A DNA stretch of 18,769 nucleotides, from the NCBI GenBank assembly GCA_946482635.1, contig CAMLSG010000099.1, forward strand, positions 1 through 18,769, given 5' to 3'. This document shows positions 1-7,536 of the stretch, piece after piece. Position 1 is the first letter of the stretch. Each line of letters begins with the position of its first letter. Below the pieces are notes generated by a model. That model searched no databases. It was not told where the DNA came from and worked only from the letters and a program-made list of their open reading frames with translations. This DNA comes from an uncultured Duganella sp. Lineage in GTDB: Bacteria > Pseudomonadota > Gammaproteobacteria > Burkholderiales > Burkholderiaceae. The translations under genes were made by a program, and so were the position numbers.

Positions 1-41
1 ATAAGCCAGTGCGTGGCGATACGCCAGCTTATAACTTTTTT
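1..41. repeat. Inverted-repeat cluster at left edge, possible terminator
   Basis: TGGCG (14-18), loop ATA, CGCCA (22-26) form a perfect 5-bp stem. It is flanked by outer arms ATAAGC (1-6) and GCTTAT (27-32), and a run of six T follows at 36-41. This could be the intrinsic terminator of a gene lying to the left on the plus strand. The T-run is nine bases from the inner stem and the outer arm leaves a 7-nt bulge, so the call is weak. Confidence 0.35.
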
Positions 42-76
42 ACATGAGCGAAGCGCATACTTTCATCTGCTGGCCC

Positions 77-82
77 TATACT
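77..82 (+). promoter_or_regulatory. Possible -10 element ahead of spmAB
   Basis: TATACT lies 41 bases before the chosen ATG at 124 and resembles a sigma-70 -10 hexamer. No convincing -35 hexamer sits 16-18 bases upstream, so this is a candidate only. Confidence 0.3.
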
Positions 83-123
83 TTCGCTGCAAAATTGGTC
101 ATTCCACTACAAGAAGTACATCC

Positions 124-1362
124 ATGTCCCTCAATTACATCTGGTCCGGGTTTTTCCTCGTAGGCTTCGCCGCTGCCATCATCCAATGGCTGTTCATGGG
201 CGATACGGAGATCTTCAAGAAGATCATCGACGGGACTTTCGAATCCGCCAAGCTGGGGGTAATGGACATCGCCCTGCCGCTGGCCGGCGTGATGACCCTG
301 TGGCTGGGGATCATGAACGTAGGGGAGAAAGCCGGCGCGATCGGCTGGCTGGCAAAGATCATCTCGCCTTTCTTCTCGCGCATCTTCCCGGAAGTGCCAA
401 AGGACCACCCGGCAACCGGCCACATGGTGATGAACTTCTCGGCCAACCTGCTGGGCCTCGACAACGCGGCCACGCCGTTCGGCCTGAAGGCGATGGAAAG
501 CCTGCAGTCGCTCAACCCGAACAAGGACACGGCCAGCAATGCACAGATCATGTTCCTGGTGCTGCACACGTCTGGCCTGACCCTGATCCCGCTGGCGATC
601 ATGGCGCAGCGCGCCATCCTCGGTGCTGCCGATCCGTCCGACATCTTCATCCCCTGCATGATTGCGACCTATGCCGCGACCATGACCGGCATCATTGCGG
701 TCGGCATCCGCCAGCGGTTGAATCTGTTCGACCCGGTGCTGCTGGCCTGGGTTGGCGGCATGACGGCGGCCATCGCGGGGCTGATCTGGTATTTCACCGC
801 CTTCCTGACACGCGATCAGATCGAGGTAGTCTCAAAAGTAGCGTCGAACCTGATCCTGATTTCGATCATCGCGGCCTTCATCATCGGCGCCCTGCTCAAG
901 AAGGTAAATGTGTATGAAGCCTTTATCGAAGGCGCGAAGGGCGGCATCCAGACTTCGCTGACGGTGATTCCTTACCTGGTTGGCATGCTGGTGGCGATCA
1001 GCGTGCTGCGCAACGCTGGCGTGTTCGGGCTGGTGATGGATGCCTTCAACTGGGTGTTCAATGCGCTGGGCCTGCGCACGGACTTCGTGCCGTCGCTGCC
1101 GACGGCGCTGATGAAGCCATTCAGCGGTTCCGGCTCGCGCGCCATGATGATCGATGCGATGAAGACTTATGGCCCGGATTCCTTCGTCGGCCGCCTGGCG
1201 TGTATTTTCCAGGGTTCGGCGGATACCACCTTCTATATCGTGGCGCTGTATTTCGGCTCGGTCGGCATCCGCAAGACACGCTATGCCATCTCCGCCGGCC
1301 TGATTGCGGATCTCGCGGGGGTTTTGACCGCGATTGCTGTAGCCTACGTGTTTTTCGGTTAA
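124..1362 (+). CDS. Fused SpmA-SpmB nucleoside-recognition (Gate) membrane protein
   Basis: Multi-spanning inner-membrane protein of 412 residues. The N-terminal half resembles SpmA: conserved patch FPEVPKDHPATGH, then ANLLGLDNAATPFGLKAME. The C-terminal half resembles SpmB: VIPYLVGMLVAI, then KPFSGSGSRAMM, YGPDSFVGRLAC and the helix starting SADTTFYIVALYFGS. The two proteins are separate in Bacillus; here they are one chain joined near residue 205. Both halves are nucleoside-recognition/Gate domains, a fold found in transporters; the substrate is unknown. In Bacillus the pair acts in spore-core dehydration, but nothing here suggests sporulation. I chose ATG 124 because the homology begins there; the frame is open further left, but those residues look like non-coding translation. 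Only a weak AAGAAG precedes the start. The D,D-peptidase gene follows after 10 bases, so the two are probably co-transcribed. The family is sure; the role is not. Confidence 0.88.
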   Translation: MSLNYIWSGFFLVGFAAAIIQWLFMGDTEIFKKIIDGTFESAKLGVMDIALPLAGVMTLWLGIMNVGEKAGAIGWLAKIISPFFSRIFPEVPKDHPATGHMVMNFSANLLGLDNAATPFGLKAMESLQSLNPNKDTASNAQIMFLVLHTSGLTLIPLAIMAQRAILGAADPSDIFIPCMIATYAATMTGIIAVGIRQRLNLFDPVLLAWVGGMTAAIAGLIWYFTAFLTRDQIEVVSKVASNLILISIIAAFIIGALLKKVNVYEAFIEGAKGGIQTSLTVIPYLVGMLVAISVLRNAGVFGLVMDAFNWVFNALGLRTDFVPSLPTALMKPFSGSGSRAMMIDAMKTYGPDSFVGRLACIFQGSADTTFYIVALYFGSVGIRKTRYAISAGLIADLAGVLTAIAVAYVFFG

Positions 1363-1372
1363 GGATCCGTTG

Positions 1373-2920
1373 ATGCGCCGCCTGCTTCTTGCCACATTGT
1401 TCGCCGCTATCGGCGCCGCCCACGCGGCGCTGCCTGAACCGATCGCCAGGCTGGCAGCCGAAAGAGGCATTCCGGCGGACGCTATCGGAGCGCTGGTGCT
1501 GCGCGGCGACCAGGTACTGGTATCGCACGAAGCTACTCGCACGTTCAACCCTGCTTCGACCATGAAGCTGTTCACGACCATGGCCGGCCTTGAGTTGCTC
1601 GGCCCGCAATTCCGAGGCCGCACCGAGTTGCGCACGAACGGTGAAGTGGTGGACGGCGTGCTGCACGGCGACCTGGTGCTGCGCGGCGGCGCCGATGGCG
1701 ATTTCACTGCCGATGCCTTCACCCACATGCTGGAAAAACTGCGCACCAAAGGGATCCGCAAGATCGACGGCAACCTGGTGCTGGACCGCCAGCTCTGGCA
1801 GCCTGCACGTGCCGATGCTGGGGCGCCGCCCTTCGATGAGTCGCCGGAAGCGTATTACAACCTGATTCCCGATGCGCTGCTGCTGAACATGAACCTGCAG
1901 ACGCTCGATATTACTTCCGACTCGAAGTCGATCAAGGCCAGCGTGCTGCCTGAGTTGGACAAGGTTCGTGTGCGTTCAGAGCTGATGCTGGTCGATCGCG
2001 ATTGCGCAAAATGGGAGGACGGCTGGAAGATTCCTGAATACGTGCGCAATGGATCGCAACTGACGGTGGTACTGAAAGGCACATTCCCGCGCAATTGCAG
2101 CAAGACCAACGTGGTCAACGTCATGGACCGCACCGATTACGCTGAACGCCTGTTCCGCGCGACCTGGGAACGGCTTGGCGGCCAGTTCAGTGGCCGGGCG
2201 ATCGAAGCCTCTGCCGAACAGTCGCGCGTCTTCAACAGCGGGGCTTCGGCCCTGCTGGCCGAGCATGTCAGCCGATCCCTGCCCGAGATGGTTCGCGATA
2301 CCAACAAGCTGTCCGACAACGGCCTGGCCCGGACGATTTTCCTGAGCCTTGGCAGCCTGCAGGCCGATCCGGTTCTGGGCAGCCGGCCGCTCGCCGACCT
2401 TGCCGACGCAACGCCTGGCCAGCCGCATTGCTGTGCGATGGAAGCGCCGCCACCGATGACCACACAGGCCCGCGCCGAAATGGCGATCCGCACCTGGCTG
2501 GTCGGGCAAGGAATCGACGATACCGGAATGGTGTTCGAGAATGGCTCTGGCCTGTCGCGCATTGAGCGCTTCAGCCCCGAACAAATGGCAGGTTTGCTGA
2601 AGGCCGCGCAAAGGTCGCTGTGGGGACCTGAATTCCTCACCAGCTTGCCGATCGCTGCGATTGACGGCACCATGAAGCGCCGCCTGAAGGAAAGCCCGGC
2701 CGCGATGCGCGCACGCGTCAAGACCGGAACGTTGAAAAATGTCGTCGCGATTGCCGGCTACGTTCCCGACGCCAGCGGCCAGCAATGCATCGTGGTCGTC
2801 ATGGTCAACCACGAGCGCGTCGGCAACGGCAACGGCCGCGCGCTGGTGGACGGCGTAATCGACTGGGTTTCGCGCAGTGCCGCGCCGGAAGCAGCAACTG
2901 CACTGCCAACCATACAGTGA
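1373..2920 (+). CDS. dacB: D-alanyl-D-alanine carboxypeptidase/endopeptidase (PBP4, family S13)
   Basis: Periplasmic penicillin-binding protein that trims the terminal D-Ala of peptidoglycan stem peptides and can cut D-Ala-mDAP cross-links. It is 515 residues, normal for the family. A signal peptide covers residues 1-18 (basic start, Leu/Ala core, AHA cleavage site). All three active-site motifs are visible: STMK with nucleophile S62 and K65, SDN at 314-316, and KTG at 450-452. The gap between the first two motifs is long, as expected for the S13 group with its inserted domains. ATG 1373 follows AAGGA at 1361-1365; the TTG just before it would only add one residue. It sits between spmAB and a small membrane-protein gene, all tightly spaced on one strand, so an operon is likely. 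Confidence is high for the class; the in vivo balance of carboxypeptidase and endopeptidase activity cannot be read from sequence. Confidence 0.93.
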   Translation: MRRLLLATLFAAIGAAHAALPEPIARLAAERGIPADAIGALVLRGDQVLVSHEATRTFNPASTMKLFTTMAGLELLGPQFRGRTELRTNGEVVDGVLHGDLVLRGGADGDFTADAFTHMLEKLRTKGIRKIDGNLVLDRQLWQPARADAGAPPFDESPEAYYNLIPDALLLNMNLQTLDITSDSKSIKASVLPELDKVRVRSELMLVDRDCAKWEDGWKIPEYVRNGSQLTVVLKGTFPRNCSKTNVVNVMDRTDYAERLFRATWERLGGQFSGRAIEASAEQSRVFNSGASALLAEHVSRSLPEMVRDTNKLSDNGLARTIFLSLGSLQADPVLGSRPLADLADATPGQPHCCAMEAPPPMTTQARAEMAIRTWLVGQGIDDTGMVFENGSGLSRIERFSPEQMAGLLKAAQRSLWGPEFLTSLPIAAIDGTMKRRLKESPAAMRARVKTGTLKNVVAIAGYVPDASGQQCIVVVMVNHERVGNGNGRALVDGVIDWVSRSAAPEAATALPTIQ

Positions 2921-2930
2921 GGCTTTGGAC

Positions 2931-3191
2931 ATGGGTGAAGTGAAACAATATTGGTTCCCCGCCAAGCGCTATGGCTGGGGGTGGGGCGTACCCGTTACCT
3001 GGCAAGGTTGGCTGGTGCTGGCCGCCTATACCGTGACAATGGTGGTTGGCGCGGTTGTCCTGAATCCTGCGCGCTCGCCGCTTGGCTTCCTGGTCCTGAC
3101 TACGGTTGCCACGGCAATCTTCATTGTGGTTTGCTATCTCACGGGCGAACCACCGCGTTGGCGTTGGGGCGATGATGGCAAGTCGAAGTAA
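2931..3191 (+). CDS. Small two-helix membrane protein, unknown function
   Basis: 86-residue protein with no assigned function. It opens with an aromatic segment containing WFPAKRYGWGWG and TWQGW, then two predicted transmembrane helices (about residues 28-46 and 51-68), and ends in a charged tail containing RWRWGDDGKSK. I recall similar small proteins in many proteobacteria, always hypothetical. ATG 2931 lies 10 bases after the dacB stop, and the GAGG that overlaps that stop can serve as its ribosome-binding site, so translation is probably coupled to dacB. Its 3' end overlaps the start of the next gene. Existence is well supported by spacing and composition; function is unknown. Confidence 0.75.
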   Translation: MGEVKQYWFPAKRYGWGWGVPVTWQGWLVLAAYTVTMVVGAVVLNPARSPLGFLVLTTVATAIFIVVCYLTGEPPRWRWGDDGKSK

Positions 3192-3672
3192 AGGAATTCC
3201 TAGCGCCCTGCTGGCGGTCGTTGTCGCGGTGACGGCGTATTGGTACTGGTCGCCGCTGCTCGTGGTGCACCAGATGAAGGAAGCAGTGCGTGCGCATGAC
3301 GTGGAGGCATTCAATAGCCATGTCGATTTCCCTGCGCTGCGGGAAAATATGAAGGACGACATTGCCGGCAAGCCAGGCGACGATGCGCTCAGCGGCTTCG
3401 GGCGACTGCTGGGCGGCGTGGTGGTCGACGCGCTGGTGCGGCCGGAAGCGGTGATGTTCGTCCTGGAGCACGGCGACTTTGCGAAGAAGCGCGGCAACCG
3501 GCGCGAAGAACGCGATGAGCGCGACGAAGCACGACCTTCTGGCGAAGACAAGCCAAAGTGGGTGACCGAGCGCGATGGCGTCAACCGCTACATCGTCCGC
3601 AACGACAAGATTGCGCTGGTCTTTGTCCGCAACGGCTTTGCGGATTGGAAGCTGTCCGAATTCCGTCTATGA
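3172..3672 (+). CDS. DUF2939-type membrane-anchored protein
   Basis: 166 residues. One N-terminal hydrophobic helix (about residues 10-25) is followed by a soluble domain with the pattern VVHQMKEAVRAHDVEAFN then HVDFPALREN. That pattern is typical of DUF2939, a family without known function that probably faces the periplasm. The middle (about residues 105-130) is strongly charged with many R, E and D and may be disordered. Two adjacent ATG codons (3172 and 3175) can start it. Either overlaps the preceding gene by about 20 bases, which suggests translational coupling. Its stop overlaps the stop of the convergent membrane-protein gene by 6 bases (3667-3672), with no terminator between them. The family call rests on pattern memory. 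Confidence 0.75.
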   Translation: MMASRSKGIPSALLAVVVAVTAYWYWSPLLVVHQMKEAVRAHDVEAFNSHVDFPALRENMKDDIAGKPGDDALSGFGRLLGGVVVDALVRPEAVMFVLEHGDFAKKRGNRREERDERDEARPSGEDKPKWVTERDGVNRYIVRNDKIALVFVRNGFADWKLSEFRL

Positions 3673-4134
3673 GCGCCGCAGCACCTTGCGCGTGGCCCAA
3701 ACGATCGGAAGGCTGAACAGGAAGATGTGCGACAGGATGTCCATGCCCCATGAGAAGGCATTGAACGTCACCGGGCGCGGAAACGCCGATAGCGGCAGCA
3801 CCACCAGCCGCATCGTGAAGAACACCAGCAGGCCATAGCCGACTGCCGCCAGCAGCGGCTTGTCCGCCAGCGCAGGAACGCGGCGCGCAGCGACGAAGAA
3901 AATCGCCATCCACACAAAACTCAGGGCGAAGTGACAGGCCAGGCCGAATGCCGCGGCTGGCATGCCGCCGGTGAAGGCTGCTTTGCCAAGCGCTCCGCTG
4001 GCTACCACTTGCAGCAGCCGTTCCGGCGGCAGTCCGTTGTAGCCGGCGAAGCTGATTGCGAACAGGATGTCCAGCAAGCCGCCCAGCGCGCCGCCGGTCA
4101 GGATTGCTCGTGTGGTAGACCAGGGCTGCTGCAT
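3667..4134 (-). CDS. Four-helix membrane protein in the ddpX operon, unknown function
   Basis: 155 residues, with about four hydrophobic segments (roughly residues 10-30, 55-80, 90-112 and 125-150) and short loops, ending in basic RKVLRRS. No catalytic motif is recognisable. Patches such as ILFAISFAGYNG and MRLVVLPLSAFPRPV look like a conserved family of small inner-membrane proteins, but I cannot name it. ATG 4134 is preceded by TAAGGAGACA, a strong ribosome-binding site. It starts only 13 bases after the stop of the D-Ala-D-Ala dipeptidase gene, so it is probably the last gene of the lysR-ddpX operon. A link to dipeptide handling is only inferred from position. The TAG stop lies inside the final codons of the convergent DUF2939 gene. 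Confidence 0.75.
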   Translation of the reverse strand: MQQPWSTTRAILTGGALGGLLDILFAISFAGYNGLPPERLLQVVASGALGKAAFTGGMPAAAFGLACHFALSFVWMAIFFVAARRVPALADKPLLAAVGYGLLVFFTMRLVVLPLSAFPRPVTFNAFSWGMDILSHIFLFSLPIVWATRKVLRRS

Positions 4135-4147
4135 AAGGGCTGTCTCC

Positions 4148-4759
4148 TTATAGGACTTTCGTGTAGTCGCGGCGCACCAGCACACGGTCGCCGCAGTCGA
4201 AATGCCACCATTCGCTGTTGATGCCGGCGAAGCCCGCCTGGAACATGGCATCGCGCAGCAGCTGGCGGTTGGCAACTTGTGCGGCAGTCAGCTCGCCGCT
4301 GGCGAGGTGCCGCGCCTCGAGCGCCGGGTGCGACAATTCTGTCATATCGTCAAAGCCCGTGCCCATGTCGAGTTCCTGGCCGGATGGGTCAAGGATGGTG
4401 ATGTCGACCGCCATGCCGAAGGAGTGGATCGAGCCGCGCTCGGGCGGCGCCAGGTACATCTGCAGGCTGGTGCCTGCCAGCGCGTCCCACAACTGTTCCT
4501 GAACCCGGTGCGGACGCAAGGCGTCGAGCAACAGCACCTTATAGCCGGGCGCGCGCTGCGCCAGGTAGTCCACCACGCGCTCGATGGCAGCCGCCGCGTC
4601 GCGGTGCAGCCACGCGCAGTCCAGCGGCGAATACAGGTCCCGTCCGACAAAATTGTCCGGTCCCGCATAGCGCAGGTCCACCGCGATGCCGCCGATGGTG
4701 CCCAGGTGGCGGAAATTTGGACTGCCGGGAACGTCTTCGCTGCGGATGGTATTGCTCAT
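4148..4759 (-). CDS. ddpX: D-alanyl-D-alanine dipeptidase (VanX/DdpX, peptidase M15D)
   Basis: Zinc dipeptidase of 203 residues that hydrolyses D-Ala-D-Ala to two D-Ala. The zinc ligands and catalytic residues of VanX are present: SIHSFGMAVD gives H112 and D119, and SEWWHF gives catalytic E183 and ligand H186. R82 in DALRPH corresponds to the transition-state arginine. There is no signal peptide, so it should be cytoplasmic, as in E. coli DdpX, which frees D-Ala for use as nutrient. The ATG overlaps the lysR stop as ATGA (4756-4759), so translation is coupled to the regulator. AAGGAAAG lies just upstream. Placement inside a muropeptide locus with a D-amino-acid dehydrogenase supports a catabolic role. 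Vancomycin resistance is unlikely because no vanH or vanA homolog is nearby and the host is Gram-negative. Confidence 0.9.
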   Translation of the reverse strand: MSNTIRSEDVPGSPNFRHLGTIGGIAVDLRYAGPDNFVGRDLYSPLDCAWLHRDAAAAIERVVDYLAQRAPGYKVLLLDALRPHRVQEQLWDALAGTSLQMYLAPPERGSIHSFGMAVDITILDPSGQELDMGTGFDDMTELSHPALEARHLASGELTAAQVANRQLLRDAMFQAGFAGINSEWWHFDCGDRVLVRRDYTKVL

Positions 4760-5661
4760 TGCTTTCCTTGTTCGAGGCAGGCGCGTGCCATCTTCGCAAT
4801 GGAGCCGGCCAGTTGGCGGGCGCCGTGCGACAGGGGAGCGTGGCTATTCGTCAGCAGGAAGAGCTGGATCGGAATAGCCGGCGCCCACTGGCGCTTCTGC
4901 ACCCTGGCCGGGTCGGCCGACGCCGCCGTGAACGGGTCGACTACCGCCAGGCCGGCGCCGGCTTCCACCAGCGAACGGGCAATCTGGTAAGTCTGCACCG
5001 TGGTGCGGAAGTTGGGCTGGATGCCCTGCGCTTCGCAGGAGGCCACCACCATTTCTCCCAGGGGGTCGTTGTCGGCGTGGCCGATCAGTTCTCCGCGCAG
5101 TCCTTCCGCCGTCAGCGGCAAGCTTGAATCGTCAGCGTGCCAGGTGCCGGCCGGAGCGATCGCGGTCATCACGCCTTGTGCGATCGGCTCGGCGATGATG
5201 CCGGGGTGGCGTGGATCCTGCAGCGACAGCGCCATGTCGGCTTCACCCAGGCGCAGGGTGTTGACGATCTCCGAGGTATGGTGGGTAGCCAGCTCACAGC
5301 GCGTATCGGGAAACTCCTTGCGCCATTCATTCATCGCCTGCGGCAGCACGCTGATGGCGATGGTCGGCGTCGACACCAGCCGCACGGTTTCGACGGCGCG
5401 GCTTTTCAGGCTGGCGGCCAGGCGGCGGATACCCTGCAGGTCGCGGTGCAGTTTTTCGGTTTCGGCAAACAGGCGGTGCGCTTCCGGCTTCGGATACAGC
5501 TTGCCGCGCACGCGCTCGAACAGCGGCATGCCCAGCTGCAGTTCGGCGTGCTGCAGCACCTTGGTCACGGCGGGCTGCGAAATATGCAACACCTGGGCGG
5601 CACCGCTGATGGTGCCGACCTGCATGATGGCGTGGAAAACTTCGATGTGACGCAGCCGCAT
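4756..5661 (-). CDS. LysR-family transcriptional regulator
   Basis: 301 residues. The N-terminal winged helix-turn-helix (about 1-60) contains the recognition pattern GAAQVLHISQPAVTKVLQHAE. A substrate-binding domain of periplasmic-binding type follows (about 90-295). Its general look resembles the NocR/OccR branch, which senses opines and other amino-acid conjugates; that is an impression only. The gene leads an operon: its TGA overlaps the ATG of the D-Ala-D-Ala dipeptidase, and a membrane-protein gene follows. LysR genes more often sit divergent from their targets; here regulator and target are fused in one transcript, so autoregulation is expected. A plausible ligand is D-Ala or D-Ala-D-Ala, by context only. 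AGGA motifs precede ATG 5661. The 88-base gap upstream (5662-5749) should hold its promoter, but I see no clear hexamers there. Confidence 0.88.
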   Translation of the reverse strand: MRLRHIEVFHAIMQVGTISGAAQVLHISQPAVTKVLQHAELQLGMPLFERVRGKLYPKPEAHRLFAETEKLHRDLQGIRRLAASLKSRAVETVRLVSTPTIAISVLPQAMNEWRKEFPDTRCELATHHTSEIVNTLRLGEADMALSLQDPRHPGIIAEPIAQGVMTAIAPAGTWHADDSSLPLTAEGLRGELIGHADNDPLGEMVVASCEAQGIQPNFRTTVQTYQIARSLVEAGAGLAVVDPFTAASADPARVQKRQWAPAIPIQLFLLTNSHAPLSHGARQLAGSIAKMARACLEQGKQ

Positions 5662-5749
5662 GGTCCTGGTTCCTCTTCCTCAGCGCCGCAGGTCCTCCCC
5701 CGCGGCATTGTGGCAGGATAGGGGAAAGCCGGCGGCCGTGCAAACCGCC

Positions 5750-6541
5750 TTACTGTTTTGGCTTGGGCGCGGTCAGCACGTCGAGGATGGCGGCGGATTC
5801 GGCGTCCGGCACGCCGTCCCATTTGCTGTTGCGGTATTTGGCCTGGAAGGTCACCAGCACATTGTGGGTTTCCGGGTCCAGCACGCCGGTCTGCGGCGTG
5901 GCGTAGCCGTGTTGCGCCAGCTTTTGCTGGAACCAGGCGATGTCTGGCAGTTGGGCTTCGTATTGCGGGCGCACCGCAGCCACGGCGTTGGCGTCCGGCC
6001 AGGCGATCAGGCCTTCGTCGGCCAGGCGCTTCCACGGGAACATCGGGCCCGGGTCCTGCTTGCGCTGTGGCGCGACGTCGGCGTGGCCGAGGAAGTTTTC
6101 CGGCGCGATCTGGTGGCGTTCCTTGATCTGCTTGAGCAGGGCGACCAGTTGGTCGATCTGGCGGTCGGAGAAGCCGTACCAGTGGCGGCCGTCGGGCATG
6201 TCCTTGAAGCCGGGGTTGACGATTTCAATGCCGATCGAGCTGTGGTTCAGTGCCGTGTAGTTTTTCCAGCTGCTCAGGCCGGCGTGCCAGGCGGCGCGGT
6301 TTTCGTCGACCAGGGCGTAGACACGCGGCTCGTTCTCATCGGTAATCAAGTAGTGAGCGCTTACCTCTTTCTCCGTCAGCAGCTTGATCGACAATGGCAA
6401 GTCCGACACGGTGTAGTGCATCACCACGAAGCGCACGCGGCTGCTCTGCCCTTTGGACGTCAGCGAATGGTCGATGTTCGGCAGTTGGGTGGCGCAGCCG
6501 GTCAGCAGGGCGATCAGGGAAGCAAGCAGCAGTTTTTTCAT
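5750..6541 (-). CDS. amiD: N-acetylmuramoyl-L-alanine amidase, AmiD-type lipoprotein
   Basis: 263 residues. It cleaves the bond between MurNAc (or anhydroMurNAc) and L-Ala of the stem peptide. A lipoprotein signal ends in LLTGC with lipidated C16; A17 follows, so no Asp retention signal and an outer-membrane location is expected. The Amidase_2 domain spans about 35-185: zinc ligands H42 (VMHYTVSD), H153 and D163 (GHADVAPQRKQDPG), with E106 in IGIEIVNPG and K161 near the site. A peptidoglycan-binding-like domain covers about 205-255 (GVLDPETHNVLVTFQAKY), as in E. coli AmiD. Start is ATG 6541; its AAGGA overlaps the stop of the kinase gene 7 bases upstream, so the two are translationally coupled. 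Pairing of a surface amidase with a cytoplasmic amino-sugar kinase points to cell-wall salvage. Confidence 0.9.
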   Translation of the reverse strand: MKKLLLASLIALLTGCATQLPNIDHSLTSKGQSSRVRFVVMHYTVSDLPLSIKLLTEKEVSAHYLITDENEPRVYALVDENRAAWHAGLSSWKNYTALNHSSIGIEIVNPGFKDMPDGRHWYGFSDRQIDQLVALLKQIKERHQIAPENFLGHADVAPQRKQDPGPMFPWKRLADEGLIAWPDANAVAAVRPQYEAQLPDIAWFQQKLAQHGYATPQTGVLDPETHNVLVTFQAKYRNSKWDGVPDAESAAILDVLTAPKPKQ

Positions 6542-6548
6542 GGTGTCC

Positions 6549-7466
6549 TTAATTACGCGGCCGGGCGGCCATCCTGGCAGCAGCATGATGCGGCCGGGCA
6601 GTACGTTTTTGCAAATTGAGTCCAGGCGGCAAGTCTGCGCGCATGGCTTCGAAAATCAGGGGGTGCAGTTCGGCAGCGCGCCCGGAGAGGACAATCGGAC
6701 GTTCGCCGAAGCGCGTCACCAGCGCCAGGCCCAGGCGGGCCAGTTCGCGCCCGGCCTGCAGCAGGATGTGGCGGGCGGCCGGGTCGGCGCCGGCGCTCAT
6801 CGCGACGGCCAGCGCCAGCTTGCCGATGTCGCCACGTTCCTGGGTGTACATGAAGTTGCGCGAGAAGGACCAGTCGCTGCCGCCAACATGGTCGAAGACC
6901 GCGTGGGCCATCGGCGATTCCTCCCAGATGCCGGGCTGCTCATCCTCGCCGCGCCAGATGCGGCGCATCGCTTCGCGCGCGATCCAGAAGCCGCCACCGG
7001 CATCGTCCAGCATGACGCCGCGGCCCCCGGCACGGTGGAACTCGCCCTGCTCGTCGATATAGGCGGCAATCGAGCCGGTGCCGGCATACACCAGGTAGCC
7101 CTGGCCGGGCTCAAAGGCGTCAAGGTAGGCGACTTCGATATCGTTGCAGAGGGTGATGGCATCCAGCCGCACGCCGAGCAGGGTGGAAAGCCAGTCCATC
7201 AGGACGTTGCCGTCGCCGCCGAAACCGGTCAGCCCGGCGCAGATGCGCAGCGGCTTGCCGGCGTCCAGTACGTCCTGCGCCAGCTGGCTGAAGGTTGCAT
7301 GAAGCAGCTCGCGGCCGGCCGGCTTGGCCATCATCAGGGCGGAAAGCCCGGCGACCGTGCCTTCGGACACAATGTCTCCCGCCGGGTCGGACAGCGCCCA
7401 GCGTGTCTCCGTGCCGCCAGCATCGATTCCCAGCCCTAAGGTACGATCGGTGTCAGGTTTGCCCAT
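6549..7466 (-). CDS. BadF/BadG-family amino-sugar kinase (GlcNAc or MurNAc kinase)
   Basis: 305-residue cytoplasmic ATPase of the BadF/BadG/BcrA/BcrD type (ASKHA fold). Phosphate-1 loop DAGGT is at residues 15-19. Later come a CAGLTGFGGDG strand-turn, phosphate-2 loop YAGTGSIAA, the GVMLDDAGGGFWIAREAMRR segment that corresponds to GDxGSGxW of NagK-like enzymes, and an adenosine motif LSGRAAEL near the C-terminus. The GDxGSG motif is altered to DDAGGG, which may matter for substrate choice. Family members phosphorylate GlcNAc, glucosamine or MurNAc at O6; MurK enzymes act on MurNAc. Neighbouring murQ needs MurNAc-6-P, and no PTS component is present in the window, so this gene is the likely source of that substrate (inference). 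I chose ATG 7466 because homology begins there. It has no recognisable ribosome-binding site, and TACACT ends 9 bases upstream. Confidence 0.83.
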   Translation of the reverse strand: MGKPDTDRTLGLGIDAGGTETRWALSDPAGDIVSEGTVAGLSALMMAKPAGRELLHATFSQLAQDVLDAGKPLRICAGLTGFGGDGNVLMDWLSTLLGVRLDAITLCNDIEVAYLDAFEPGQGYLVYAGTGSIAAYIDEQGEFHRAGGRGVMLDDAGGGFWIAREAMRRIWRGEDEQPGIWEESPMAHAVFDHVGGSDWSFSRNFMYTQERGDIGKLALAVAMSAGADPAARHILLQAGRELARLGLALVTRFGERPIVLSGRAAELHPLIFEAMRADLPPGLNLQKRTARPHHAAARMAARPRN

Positions 7467-7475
7467 GATCTGTCG

Positions 7476-7481
7476 AGTGTA
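7476..7481 (-). promoter_or_regulatory. TACACT element ahead of the amino-sugar kinase
   Basis: TACACTCG on the minus strand, nine bases between the hexamer and the kinase ATG. The same TACACTCG occurs before murQ and a one-base variant before gntR. As a -10 hexamer it would start transcription two or three bases before the ATG, matching the missing ribosome-binding site. A TTGACA at 7493-7498 is only 11 bases away, too close to be its -35. Confidence 0.4.
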
Positions 7482-7536
7482 CGTTAAACCGCTGTCAACT
7501 TTACATGAAAGCGTGTTCGTCACGCATTCCAAATAG

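Noticed and set aside
4148..4759. VanX-type gene as vancomycin resistance
   Set aside because: No vanH, ligase or two-component system is nearby, and the host appears Gram-negative; catabolic DdpX use fits the neighbours.
7493..7498. TTGACA (minus strand) as -35 of the kinase promoter
   Set aside because: The spacer to TACACT is 11 bases, too short for sigma-70, and at 17 bases there is no -10-like hexamer.
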